Source of the DNA: Hyposmocoma kahamanoa
Lineage: Eukaryota > Arthropoda > Insecta > Lepidoptera > Cosmopterigidae
Direction: 5' to 3'
NCBI RefSeq assembly: GCF_003589595.1
Contig: NW_020653333.1
Coordinates: 1,782,523-1,846,522, forward strand
Length of the DNA stretch: 64,000 bases
Both the position numbers and the translations under genes were made by a program. The notes beneath the pieces are model-generated. The model searched no databases. It saw nothing but the letters and a program-made list of their open reading frames with translations, and was not told where the DNA came from. Of the stretch, positions 43,801 through 54,880 are shown piece after piece. Each line of letters starts with the position of its first letter. Position 1 is the first letter of the stretch.

Positions 43801-44213
43801 GTAATATCGTAGTTTTACAGGAATAATTTAGGCTGTTTTAATGCTTTCAGGTGAGAGGTTTGGAAAGATTCTATAAAAGATATTAGTAGATAGACACGCA
43901 TAGACAACCACAAATTACGTATAAAATTGTATAGTTATTAATAGAGTTGTGAGTTGTGTAGTTTGCGCTGCATTCTAGCCGCGAGCTATCTGCCGACTCA
44001 CGGGCGTAATGACAACTGATTTTCGGTTGCATCGTGTGACGGGCTAGCGCGAGTGGAGGTTGGGGTGAGGGAAGGGGTCACTTTGGTATAAACGCTTAAA
44101 AGCAACTAAATAAAATACGTTCGTCTGGCGCTCCAACCGAATTTCGGGGCAAGCTGAGCAACTCAAAAAACGCAACTCACAACTCACAAAATTACGCTCG
44201 CTTGGCCTCGCCC

Positions 44214-44290
44214 TAAATGCGACGTTTTCAAGTGTAAATTTATTTTGCCTATGGCAGAAATGATTCTTTGACTTTGACATTAACTTTGAC
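44214..44290 (+). repeat. LINE TTTGAC-tail fragment
   Basis: caagtgtaaatttattttgc, then ctttgactttgacattaact: the last 70 bases of the family at 9903 and 41900. Confidence 0.65.
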
Positions 44291-44356
44291 GGACATATAT
44301 AATTCCACTGTACATATATTTATTTACCAGAAATAGATGATTTGGTTGCTCAACAG

Positions 44357-44486
44357 GCTTTCTGGCGCAATTGTCAGGTGTGAGCGATATGGCGGCTGGG
44401 TCGCCTGGACTGGCCACTTTGCCTCATGTCATCTCGTCCATGGCACGTTTCATGCATCCGCCTCCCTTACCACCAATGTCTAACAG
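44357..44486 (+). CDS. RNF123: RNF123 exon 19
   Basis: Reads FLAQLSGVSDMAAGSPGLAT, LPHVISSMARFMHPPPLPPM. Pro/Met-rich stretch like human [20 protein letters not shown]. Acceptor caacag, donor ag|gtaata. Confidence 0.88.
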
Positions 44487-44522
44487 GTAATAAATTCTAT
44501 CATAAACCTTAAATACCCTTCG

Positions 44523-44885
44523 TGGTAGTGGTAAGCGACACGCCTGTCCATAGCAAGTGCATTGCCACTTTCAGAGCTTTAAATCGCAAAAATCTAAGGG
44601 ACACTGCCACTGCACTCGTCACCCTTAGATATAAGTTGACAAGTCCCATGCGCCTGTAATTTCACCAGAATCCTTACCTGTCAAAACCAGGACGCTGTTA
44701 TGTCCACTTTAGTACCTGGCGGCAGAAATAGGTAAGGTGACAATACTTCTTTGGACAACGTCTGGAGTTCTACTGCGATAAAAATATTTTATAGTCCATA
44801 TTTTTATCCCACTTGCTAATGAAGTGTCATAACATGAAGGCAAAGCCGACCGAGCCTATATTACGCCCACGGGCTTTTTCATTAC
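44523..44885 (-). repeat. Repeat B joined to a 120-base unit, left of exon 20
   Basis: Minus-orientation repeat B (44523-44770) followed by a unit ending catgaaggcaaagccgaccg and cccacgggctttttca. The same composite recurs at 45551-45950. 44886-45255 shows nothing further except a small inverted repeat (ggaattacgaac/gttcgtaattcc, 45095-45168). Confidence 0.7.
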
Positions 44886-45255
44886 ATTACTTTAATGATT
44901 TTTTTTTTAACTTCCTACCTACTCACGAACTTTTTTTAGAATATTTTTATCAGGAATTGAAAATGACCGTGGATATAATAAGAAAAAAGGCTCGAGTGTT
45001 TTATTTGAGGCATTATAGTCAAGTTATCCTGCATGCAGTCCTATTATTTACGTACAAGCGTGATGAAAAACATTGTATGTTTCACGGGCGGTACAGGAAT
45101 TACGAACCTCGACTCCGAAAGCCTTCAGTCTTCGACTTCGCGCTTCTAATAGCCTCGTTCGTAATTCCTTATTTACCGCTTTTAATACGTAATATACTCG
45201 TATACAGGTGTATCTCATATACAGGATGTGTCTTTAATACAATTTAGCTTTACAG

Positions 45256-45403
45256 AACTACTGGCGAAACAGCCCTAGCGCTAAAAGGAACCAGATCTCT
45301 TATGCCTGGAGCGGGTTCCATAGACGTCAGATCAGCGCAACTGAGGCTTGTAGACGGCCTGCTTGCGCTGTACCACGGAGCCGCTATCAAACACGCTGAG
45401 AAG
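45256..45403 (+). CDS. RNF123: RNF123 exon 20
   Basis: Reads TTGETALALKGTRSLMPGAG, SIDVRSAQLRLVDGLLALYH, GAAIKHAEK. Corresponds to human LLEVLDGAVMMYNLSVHQQLGK. Acceptor tttacag, donor aag|gtaatt. Flanked on both sides by the same repeat composite. Confidence 0.93.
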
Positions 45404-45550
45404 GTAATTTTCCAATACGACTCATTGGCTATTACAACTGACCAATTAACTTTATGGACCATTTCGAAAAACAATGAAATCTATCTAATACATGCATGGC
45501 GACCACATTATAGATTATCTGACTCGATTCCATTGAGCCATTGGACGTGA

Positions 45551-45950
45551 TCTTTTTTTTATAATATCAAGTGACGGGACGAACAAGTCGAGCATCTGAT
45601 GGTAAGCTACACGCCTGTCCGTAACAGTTGCAGTGCCATTTAGGGCTTTAAATCGCAAGGCACTGCCACTGCGCCCGTCACCCTGAGACATAAGTTAACA
45701 AGTCCCATGTGCCTGTAATTTCACCAGAATCCTTGCCTGTCAAAACCGGGACGCTGTTATGTCCACTTTAGTACCTGGCGGCAGAAATAGGTAAGGTGAC
45801 ATACTTCTTTGGACAAAGTCTGGAGTTCTACCGCGATAAAAAGTCAGAAAATATTTTAAAGTCCATATTTTCATCACACTTGCTAATGAAATGTCATAAC
45901 ATGAAGGCAAAGCCGACCGGGCCTAGATTACGCCCACGGGCTTTTTCAAA
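45551..45950 (-). repeat. Repeat B joined to a 120-base unit, right of exon 20
   Basis: Very close match to 44523-44885, including catgaaggcaaagccgaccg and cccacgggctttttca, with about 15 extra bases near 45840. A further repeat-B piece follows at 45955-46035. Confidence 0.7.
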
Positions 45951-46280
45951 ATCAGAACACAGCAATGCTGTCATTACTGCTTGGCAGCAGAAATAGATAA
46001 AGTGGCAGTACTTCCCTGGACGAACTCACAAGAATCTAACTCTACCGCTAATAAAATCGTACGTCAAAAGTGTTTTTCACATAAAAATAATACGTTCCAC
46101 ATGTAACATTTATTTATTTCACAGCTTTAATGAATTTTCGTCATTGTGGCAATGCCAGGGCCGTACCTTGTCATTGTAGCAGGAAGACATGGTCCATGCT
46201 TTACAACTCATGAACTTTTGAAAATACTTTTGTACCATGCCTGAGATTATCTTTGCATTCACATATTATTATGTTTTTAG

Positions 46281-46380
46281 CTATGTGAACTAAGGGACAA
46301 CCAACTGGACATGGCAGACTGTCTTCACGACATTGAGTACCGCATGTATACGGTATCTTCGGAGATACAGGCGGGAGGTG
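46281..46380 (+). CDS. RNF123: RNF123 exon 21
   Basis: Reads LCELRDNQLDMADCLHDIEY, RMYTVSSEIQAGG. Corresponds to human VNEYAMALRDTEDKLRRC. Acceptor tttttag, donor g|gtaagt. Confidence 0.9.
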
Positions 46381-46656
46381 GTAAGTACTAATTTTCTTGA
46401 AAATACATTTGATGGTATTTTTTTTAATGTCCGGTTATCTCCTTTTCTTTGATAAAGTAGTCAGTCCCTTTAGCATTCCTCTGTGAAATGCAGTGGCGTA
46501 GCGGAGATTTCTGCCGGCCGCGGGGCCAACCTTAAATTTGTTTTCACGATTGCAAAAGAAGTTTGTTCGGGTAGGCTCGGCTGAATTGTTGTGTTCTGTG
46601 TTAGCCTGCCGTTGCCACCTTTGTGTTGTTCAGGATATCGTTTTCTCACATAGTGG

Positions 46657-47165
46657 GATCATCAAGTTTGTAACCAGAAATAGAGATGAAATAAGGGCCA
46701 TCCATAACCTGGCAACTCGTTTGGTAAATGGGCCTCATATCACTTTTAAATATCAACTCTCGTTCCCGCTGAAATCACAAATTACGAAAACTGAAATAAT
46801 ACAGCGCCAACAACTTGACCTGTGTGTACGTCTCCGTATTTCCAAAAATATTCTGTATTTATTGCAATAAAGATAATATATCTAACAATGGGGGCTGCTC
46901 CATTCGGTGGTGCTGGAAAAACAGCAAAACATCTAATACAAAACAAACGGAATTACATTTCATCGGTAATTAATTATTAAATATGTCATTTTGCAATTAT
47001 CCTCCATTATAGCAAAGCTCAAGTTAAACAGGTCGATTTGAAATGAAACAATTGATGTCACAGACAATCGGAGCGCAGTTGTCACAGTAATGATTTGGCA
47101 GAATAGTTTGCAAACCAATTAAATGGCATTTCGTCTCTATTTCTGGTTATATACTCGATGAGTAG
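46657..47165. mobile_element. MITE G, copy 3 (inverted)
   Basis: Ends atcaagtttgtaaccagaaa and tttctggttatatactcgat. The body is the reverse of 29240-29765. 47166-47464 adds only a short direct repeat (tttggattgactatttaccg, twice at about 47200-47250). Confidence 0.7.
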
Positions 47166-47464
47166 AATTTATGTTCTAATTTTAAGGAAAAAAATAATGA
47201 TTTGGATTGACTATTTACCGCCATTTGATTTGGATTGACTATTTACCGCCATTTCTGTGCTGCCCGGGATCATGGCCCCCTTTGCACCCCACGCTACGCC
47301 ACTGGTAAAATGTCCTTAATCAAAGAATATTATTATAAAAGGGGAAAAAGAATATATCGTCAAAAGAACGCATCTTGGCGAACCAATTTACTCCTAACCC
47401 TCCCTGATAGAAGGAAGCATTAAAACTCTTACACATGATCCTACAATGCTTATTTCTTTGTTAG

Positions 47465-47553
47465 GTGGAGAACGTACAGAAAAAGAGAAAGCAAGAAAAC
47501 AGTTAATGGATAAAATGCTTAAAGAACTAGAAATATCAAAAGCAGTTTATGAG
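47465..47553 (+). CDS. RNF123: RNF123 exon 22
   Basis: Reads GERTEKEKARKQLMDKMLKE, LEISKAVYE. Charged helix matching human KRRKDILAELTKSQKVFSE. Acceptor ttgttag, donor gag|gtataa. The next intron is featureless to about 48210. Confidence 0.9.
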
Positions 47554-48211
47554 GTATAAATAATTAATAGATTCAGGCGTTACGTTCGTTTACTGACAAT
47601 GCCTCTCACCCCGCCCCATACAATAGCGGCAGAGCGCGTCATGTCGGGGATAGACAAGATTTTTTTCTTGTCCGGCGCCGAGGCAGTGTACACAGTTCGT
47701 GTGTAGAAACGACACGAATTCTTGCATAGACCCGGCGACTTTTCTGAGCGTGGACACGCACCCTAACAAGAAGCTCTACTGTTACTAGAGTCGTCCTCAG
47801 AAATTGTTGATTGTTCGACCCTCAGCCGAAGAAGTAGGTCGTATCATGTTAACCACTTTGGTTTATTTATAGGATATGATAACTTTATTCACCAGTACAC
47901 TTTACCAGTTGATTGTAGTAAAAATTACATTTTAACGCCACGTTTTTCAAAATCACAATCAACGCGCCTCTCTCTTTCGAGTAGACTTTCAGAAAACGAG
48001 GACATAGCCAGTTACATATGTTGCTATTTTTATTTTTCTAAATTATTTCTAAATTGGTAGAAATACTTAAGAATCCTCACAGTTAGTGTTTATTTGTAAC
48101 ATGCAACAAATGGGACTGCAAGAACTCTTCCAACGCCACAACATGATAACGTAAATTAATTAACATTCACTAACGTATTTAATTACAGGATATCACTGCA
48201 GAATGTCATTT

Positions 48212-48403
48212 TTTTTCCACACTCATAGCACTAGGGAAACCTTGTATCGCAGGTGCCATGGACACACACATAGATAACCATAAATTACACTCAAACTCAC
48301 GAGAGAAATAAGGCCATACACATATTTCACTCGGCCTGGGAATCGAACCCAGTACCTCTGCGTGTCAGGTCAGCATGGTAACCGTTCGGCCATAGAGGCA
48401 GTT
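48212..48403 (-). mobile_element. tRNA-headed SINE A, copy 5
   Basis: Minus strand: head tggccgaacggttaccatgc near 48400, box B gggttcgattccc, body to 48212. Confidence 0.8.
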
Positions 48404-48431
48404 GAATTATGATCAGTATAGATTGACTACT

Positions 48432-48509
48432 TCTGCCCTCGTAACGTGAAAAGGCACAACTATGCGTACTTCATACAGCAGTTGTACCTTTTTTCGTTCC
48501 GAGGGCAGA
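48432..48509. other. Short hairpin (30-bp arms, 18-base loop)
   Basis: tctgccctcgtaacgtgaaa at 48432 pairs with tttcgttccgagggcaga ending at 48509. The arms match in 26 of 30 positions. It is a candidate miRNA-like stem or a minimal fold-back element. 48510-48684 shows nothing else. Confidence 0.55.
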
Positions 48510-48684
48510 CTTTTCGTTCATTTACCTGACCTTGTTAGAAATGACCACTATTTCATTCCATGAGCTACCCACTCCCCTCAAATTGAGCAGTCTCCAAATA
48601 AAAGACCACACAGATCCTTACCTGGTTCGTCAATGAAGCTTAGTCTCTACGTATAACAAAACAAAAATTTCTAATTAAATTCAG

Positions 48685-48834
48685 GAGAAACTGGAAGCTG
48701 GCGCGTTACAAATGGCGTGGGTGATCGGAGCGATCTGGACGAAAAAACGCCAATCTGAACTTGTGCGGCATTTCATGGGTACATTGCATTCTCTGCGGTT
48801 GGCTTCAGACCCGGATTACGCCACTCACGCTGCG
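48685..48834 (+). CDS. RNF123: RNF123 exon 23
   Basis: 50 codons: EKLEAGALQMAWVIGAIWTK, KRQSELVRHFMGTLHSLRLA, SDPDYATHAA. Matches human [40 protein letters not shown]. Acceptor aattcag, donor gcg|gtatga. Confidence 0.93.
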
Positions 48835-49859
48835 GTATGACCTGTTTATAATACAGCAGCAACTGTCGACCAAACCAATCCGCCTACCAAACGTAACCTT
48901 GGTATAATAAAGTCACAAGTGATCGTACGTCATAAGTGCTTTAAACACGTGTACGTCATAAAAATAATATGAACTACTTGTATTAGGTATATTTGAATTT
49001 CTTCCTGTCTTTATTTTATTTTGTTCATTTGGCAAAGCTACAGCACACAAATTGAAAACTTAACTATAACATGTAGATACATTTAAAAAATGTGAGTCAA
49101 CTTGCATTCCTTTTACAGCTATGTACAACATTTGAATAAGGAATATACATTAAAAAGGGCTTAACTTCCTATTTAAAATGAGACTTAACGGAAAAAAACT
49201 TACTACAATTCTTGATAGCAATAAAAACAGAATAAATAAATAAAATAAAAGAAAACTACTCAGAAACACAACTCAATATTAGTGAACAGTTACTGAATAT
49301 TTTATGACTCTCAAAGAACATATCTCTCTAGAAATATCATTGTAAGTTCTACACATCCGAAAGTTAGGGCTATTTATACGTGACATTATTGGTACAGCAA
49401 GGTAACGAAAACTGTCTTTGAACACGCATGCTGCCGGTCCTAAATGAAACATAGCCTAACAGTTCACTGGCGCCCAAATCGTAATTAATAATTTTATACA
49501 AAGTAGAGACGTCCTGCACTACCCGCCTAATATGTAGAAGAGTAATCTTAAAAAATTTGAATCTCGCCTATACATCACCAGTTAACGGTGAATTCCAAGT
49601 TTAGAGCATAACTTCTCAAGTAGTCATCTCTGGATTGCCTCGATTCGATCAATATTATTATGAATTTTATAAGAAGGAGACCAAACTACTGAGCAATACT
49701 CAAGGGAAAAAAACAGATGTAGCATACTATCCGGTATCCGAAACGGTCTTACCAATCCTTGAATGAATCTTTGAATGTGCAATAAATTAACATCATTTAT
49801 GATATACTTGTGAGACTAACTTCTTTACACTGGCGTAAAACTAGCTAGACTGTCGTCTT

Positions 49860-50240
49860 CAAAGATCACACAAATTCATTTAAGGGGCGATGTATACGCT
49901 TCTATAATACGATTCCGAGTGATATTCAAAATTTGCCATATACGAGGTTTAAAGCTGTAGTGAAACAAAAGTTTTATTCTAAAGGTTATATACAGTTTCT
50001 GCGTACTTTGATGACAAAAATCTGTGATAGTGACCTTATCAGCTCTTGCAGGTATTTTCGATCTAAGATGTTTGGAATATATATTTACAAAGAACAACCC
50101 CTAGAGTTTTTTGCTCATTGTACTCAAGGGACTGCCTTGAATTGGAATCCAAATGAGCAGTAGAGTGTAAACAATATTACGATTTCAAGTATAATTTGCT
50201 TACCTGTGAAATAAATTCGATTTGACATTGACTTTGCCCA
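49860..50240 (+). pseudogene. LINE 3' end, related to the TTTGAC-tail family
   Basis: Readable pieces: FKGRCIRFYNTIPSDIQNLP, YTRFKAVVKQKFYSKGYIQF, then aaataaattcgatttgacat at the end. Upstream DNA (49000-49860) may hold more of the element but I see only scattered similarity. Broken and truncated. Confidence 0.65.
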
Positions 50241-50554
50241 GGGCGCATCAGACGTACAGGATCTTTCGTGCACTCCTTTTTCGCTTTTTCATATTTATTT
50301 ATTATTTATATAAAACCTCTCCTGGAAACTTGTTATTTTAAATATGTGGCCTTATTAAACCAAGGGTACGCAACAATATCTTGGTAATTTTCTTATACGC
50401 ATTTGCAGATAGCTCAGTAGAACTTTTAGGTGCTGATCGAAATTCGATTCTAACATAGGATGTCATTTGAGATCCTGCATTCTTGAGCATCTTTTCTGAT
50501 GCATTAACTATTCGCTCCAATAATCCCTTCTCTTAACAGTTTATACTACCGCAG

Positions 50555-51790
50555 CTTGAATTCAAATTTTTCCCGTACTAATGTCTTTCATTTTGCTTAG
50601 GTCAGCAGGGACACTGGCTTTATTTCAGAATTTTTTTACAAAGTAAATTATAGCGCTAGAAACACGCTACTATGTCAGTCCGACTACAAGACCAGAACTC
50701 GAAACCTACTGTTGCAGCGAGGAATAAGACAGGGAGATGTTATATCCCCAATATTGTTTACCGCTGCACTAGTAGAGGGTACTGGGTTCTGGACTGGGAA
50801 GGGCCAGACATCAACATTAATGGCGAGTACAACACTCACCTTCGGCTCGCCGATATTATAGCCGTCATGGCTGAGCCCACGGACGACCTCAGTACAATGC
50901 TCGATGATCTCAGTAGACCCTCCGAAAGAGTCGGTCTTAAAATGAACATGGACAAGACGAAGCTCAAGTCGAATAACCATGTACGGCCAACTCCCGTGAA
51001 GATCGGAAACTCTACACTCGAAGTTGTTGACGATTATGTATGCCTAGTACAAATTATCCAGTTAGGTACTCCAACTTCGAAAAAGAGGTCAATAGTCGAA
51101 TCCGACTCGACTGGGCAGCGTTCGGGAAATTAAGCCATATCTTCTTGTCCAAAATACCACAGTGTCTGAAGACAAAAGTTTTCGCAGTTTGTGTTGCCAG
51201 TGATAAGAAGACTCATAAGAAGGCTCAAGGTCACTCAAAGTGCAATGGTAAGGGCTATGCTCGGAGTTTCGTTGCGAGATCGAATCAGTAATGAGGATAT
51301 CCACAAGACAACCAGAGTAACCGACATAGCCCTAATTGCAAAACTTAAGTGTCAATGGGCAGGGCACATTGGTCGCAGAACAGTTAGCCGATGGGGCCGA
51401 AGATTTCTCGAGTGGTGATCGCGTACCGGTACACGCGGCGTGGGCAGACGACCCACAAGCTGGACTGATGATCTGATGAAAGCTGCGGGAATCCGCTGTA
51501 TGCAAGCGCTGCAGGTCGTATTGGCATTCTTTGGGGGAGGCCTATGTTCAGCAGTGGACTTACTTTGGCTGAAATGATGATAACGATGATGAAATTAAAG
51601 ACATTTGAGAAACGTGTATCACATATACGTGTTGTATTTAGTTCAGTTGATGTAAACAAAGTCATTGGTAAACGTAAAGTACGCATTGAATATAGCTGTT
51701 TTCTCGTAAAATGTCGAGGTAAGTTTGTGTTTTTTGTTCTATCGTGAAAATTTTTAGGAATCGTGTTTTCACACCGCATAGTGTAATCTT
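50555..51790 (+). repeat. Repeat E interrupted by an RTE LINE fragment
   Basis: The left part (50555-50650: ttgaattcaaatttttcccg, ggctttatttcagaa) and right part (51600-51790: cacatatacgtgttgtattt, ttttcacaccgcatagtgta) are the two halves seen joined at 55793-56075. The RTE remnant lies between them. The right end is four bases (tgca/gcag) before exon 24. Confidence 0.6.
50655..51560 (+). pseudogene. RTE-type LINE reverse transcriptase remnant
   Basis: Pieces in shifting frames: INGEYNTHLRLADIIAVMAE, DDLSTMLDDLSRPSERVGLK, MNMDKTKLKSNNHV, LEVVDDYVCL, RLDWAAFGKLSHIFLSKIPQ, CLKTKVFAVCV, VRAMLGVSLRDRISNEDIHK, KLKCQWAGHIGRRT and the end WTDDLMKAAG. This is the C-terminal half of the RTE/BovB-like family common in moths. 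The catalytic FADD is LADI here, and there are several frameshifts and stops, so it is dead. Confidence 0.9.
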
Positions 51791-51794
51791 GCAG

Positions 51795-51892
51795 GTAGCC
51801 AGCAAAGAAATCCTACCCGGGAAAAGTTCAATTTTGGACGGAGCGAGCTACGCCTCCTTGCAACTAGAATACACATCGAGTTCAGATCAAAG
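51795..51892 (+). CDS. RNF123: RNF123 exon 24
   Basis: Reads VASKEILPGKSSILDGASYA, SLQLEYTSSSDQ plus two bases. Acceptor cttgcag, donor ag|gtacca. No vertebrate counterpart; it lengthens the loop between exon 23 and the VPEYH block. It is needed: exon 23 ends in phase 0 and exon 26 needs phase 1, and exons 24 and 25 together bridge exactly that. Inferred from frame and splice sites. Confidence 0.7.
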
Positions 51893-51968
51893 GTACCAGA
51901 AGTAGGTATAAGAACATGCAAACATGTAATTTTGTCGGATTGCATTGAAAGAACTGTTTTATTTACAG

Positions 51969-52039
51969 TCCCCAAAGCCCAAGATCGAGAGCCACCACAC
52001 CTAGAATTGGATCACACATGCAGTTAGGACAACAAAGCA
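51969..52039 (+). CDS. RNF123: RNF123 exon 25
   Basis: Reads SPQSPRSRATTPRIGSHMQL, GQQS plus one base: Ser/Pro/Arg-rich, a likely phosphorylated linker. Acceptor atttacag, donor a|gttagc (weak; a stop follows if unspliced). Separated from exon 24 by a 76-base intron. Confidence 0.62.
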
Positions 52040-52539
52040 GTTAGCATTTTACTTCTAACATCTAACACAGTATAATTGGTAGGTTAGAATACGGACTAAT
52101 AACTCAAGAAGACGCTAATCGCGACACAAGACAAAGCCACTCTAATTTTGTAGTAATATAAAAAAAATCTGCTAGATGGCGCTTATTGCACAGATTTTTA
52201 CTTTGTTTACGATTAGCTCCCTCTACCCGTATTAGGAAACGTTCTTTATAAATTAATTTGTAACACACAATGCTATCTATTGACACGCTTATTTGTCGAA
52301 GTTCAGAAAATAATTTTGGTTCACGATCAATATTCGAATAACATTACAAGGCAAAAAATACTGACTTCTTATATATCATAAAGAGTGTAGCGCTGGTCAG
52401 CGGCCCCCTCCGCTGACCCGCGTAGACAATTGAAATGCAGACTTCGAAAGGGCAAGCGGCTAGAGACCAAACAGTGTGTCTCACTGACGTGAAAGCACAA
52501 GGTTCAGTGCTGAAGTTAAGGGCGTTCCTTCACCGCGAA

Positions 52540-53290
52540 CATTCAAGGGCACTCAAAGGCACTCGCGGGCACTCCTGGCTCTCGCGGGCACTCAAAGGCA
52601 TTCACAAGCTCTCGCAGGCACTCGCGGGCACTCGTGGGCTCTCGCAGGCACGCCTTGCTACCTCGCACATCTCTGGTGGAATCGCAGCCTAATCGAATCT
52701 TGGATGTTACATTACAGGCGAGTGCTTGCCGGTGAAGGAGGTAGTTGATAATGTAATGCTCAAAAACGAATGTTCGCATGCGAATGCTCGCCGGTGTGGG
52801 AGGTAGTTAGTAATGTAATGCTCATAAAAGAAACGTTCGCAGGCGAATGCTCGCCTGTGAGGGAGGTAGTTTGACTAATCTTCAATGTTACATTACAGAG
52901 AACTAAGTTTATTTGTGAGTGAATTACTAAGAATCGAGTTTTTAAGAATTGTTTAACTCGAGTTCCTCCTACAACGAGTCAACTCGAGTTACTCTTTTAT
53001 GAACTCGAGCTAACTCGATTCAGTACCCTCCCCGCGCCGAGCGAGCCGAATACTTCATACATACAGCGCAATGCGCAGCAGCTTCTCGTTCGGTGACCTT
53101 CGGAGCATGCTCGAGTCGCGAGCGTTACTCCCACAATTAGTCAATTCGAGCTACTTTTTGTGAACACGAGCTAGCTTGGTGCGGTTCCCGCTGAGTTGAA
53201 TACTTTATTCTTACAGCGCGTCGGCTATTCATTGTCACTCGTTCGGTTCGGCGACCTTTGGAGCACTCTCGAGTCGCGGTCGGCCGGCCG
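52540..53290. repeat. Cluster of three tandem repeats in intron 25
   Basis: 52543-52655: short units around ctcgcgggcactc. 52716-52870: nearly three units of about 70 bases (cgaatgctcgccggtgtggg, aggtagttagtaatgtaatg). 52985-53290: two diverged units of about 150 bases (gaactcgagctaactcga, gctcgagtcgcgag). 52040-52540 and 53291-53800 hold nothing else I can name, apart from a possible exon-like stretch at 53640. Confidence 0.65.
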
Positions 53291-53802
53291 ATCGTGCCCA
53301 ACTCGGTGAATCGTCGGTTCGAATTCTACTCGCGACTCGCAGTTGCTGAAAAGACACCGAATCGAGTTAACTCCCATCGCTGACCGATATCTCTCAATAA
53401 CTTGAGATTGAGAGCCTTTTAGTGCCATACGAATACTATGGCATTTTTTCATTCATTGACAATACAAAACATGAGTTGACCTGTACTATTAAAGGTAACA
53501 CAACGATAGCGCGTTTCAGGGTACAACTAATGTCATCTAGCGGTGGTGTGATGGAACAAATGGCGTGTTAATGTTGTGGTTGTTACAAGTGGAATTAATT
53601 GATATCCACAGCCATTTACATAATATAAAATTCTTCCAGGCAATCGAACAGAGCCATCTAGACATAAGACGGGATTTAGACCTTTTTCAGAGTTACGATC
53701 TGTCGTATGGAGATTAGTTACCCTCTTTTGAGTTATTGGTACAAGAGAAGTGTCTGGTTGTTCTATGTAGTACCGTTGGACTATTTTTTATTCATGTATA
53801 TA

Positions 53803-54306
53803 CAGGTTGATAAAAAAACATTGACCATTTTAAAGGAGCGTACTGTTTAATGGAAATAAAAAATACATCTTAGGTTTTTTTTTCAAATACTTAACAAATA
53901 AATAAGATACGACGTCTCAAAGTTTTCCGAAAAATTGTGAACAATATTGCCACCCGATGATTAGCCGACGCCGTTGCTATGGCAACAAGAACGATGTGGG
54001 ACAGTGGGCGAAGTCAACGCGCGAAAATTTATGTATTCGGCAGACAACAAAGTATTAAACTAACGCGCGATGCGTTAGCGCAGGTCTGTCATCGCGCAGC
54101 GTGACATGCTGACGTCTAGGCATTTAGACAACTCGGCGCCGATCGCTCAATGTTATTTATTATTTAGAGGTTAACCACGCGTTAAAAATTATTGGAATAA
54201 TTAACACAAAAAAAGGGATTTTTTTGTTTTATTTCACAAATGTGTTCTATTACTGAATCTTATGCACAGGAAATAAAATGGACGGTGGTTTTTTTTCATC
54301 AACCTG
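53803..54306. mobile_element. MITE with TA flanks
   Basis: Starts caggttgataaaaaaacatt, ends ttttttttcatcaacctg; inverted ends of about 30 bases, with TA on both sides. 504 bases, no ORF. The TA target fits a Tc1/mariner-derived element. Confidence 0.65.
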
Positions 54307-54588
54307 TATAGTATAGAGTTTCGTAGATTGGAACCCATATAATCGGTTCATTTATTTATATACAACTTACGCTAACAGTAACTAAACATGTAAGCCATAG
54401 TCAATAAGAGTTGAGTCGATGTCCGCCCGAAAGCAAGTTACAGAACTTCCATCACAGACCTTCGGGCGGTGACCGTTTCCAACAGATGTCAGATAGTTCG
54501 ATTCAGAGTTAGTGGAAACGTCATTATCTTTAATCCAATTTAGAGGTTCTATCTAGGCTAGAGCCTCGTAGAATGGTATCTGCCTTAT

Positions 54589-54880
54589 AGCCCATGCACA
54601 CTATTTTATACGAACCAACGACGCGCGTTTACGGCGCCATAGATGCTCAAAAAGCAGATTGTTGTGTTTGTATCGATTCTAACGCGCCTAAAACGCGATA
54701 CAAAAGCGCGCTTCCGTTTTCGTATGCGTGCAGATGACGCGTGTTTACAGCGCCACTGAATTTGTGAACGTGTGCAAAGGTTTACTCTCTGCGGCTGCAT
54801 CGCGGTTGAATCGTGTTTCCGCGCGTCATCTGCGCGTCATCGGCGCGTATAGAATACGCAGTGTGCGTATGGTCTTAGAG
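54589..54880. mobile_element. MITE rich in CGCGTTT/GCGCGTC motifs
   Basis: Left end cccatgcacactattttata, right end gtgtgcgtatggtctta, inverted. The inside has repeated gcgcgtcatc and cgcgtttac motifs. Same general style as the elements at 1298 and 42989 but not the same family. 54881-55480 shows nothing recognisable. Confidence 0.55.

Noticed and set aside
44813..45247. 144-residue plus-strand frame
   Set aside because: The first part is repeat sequence also found at 45890-45950; no domain, signal or splice context.
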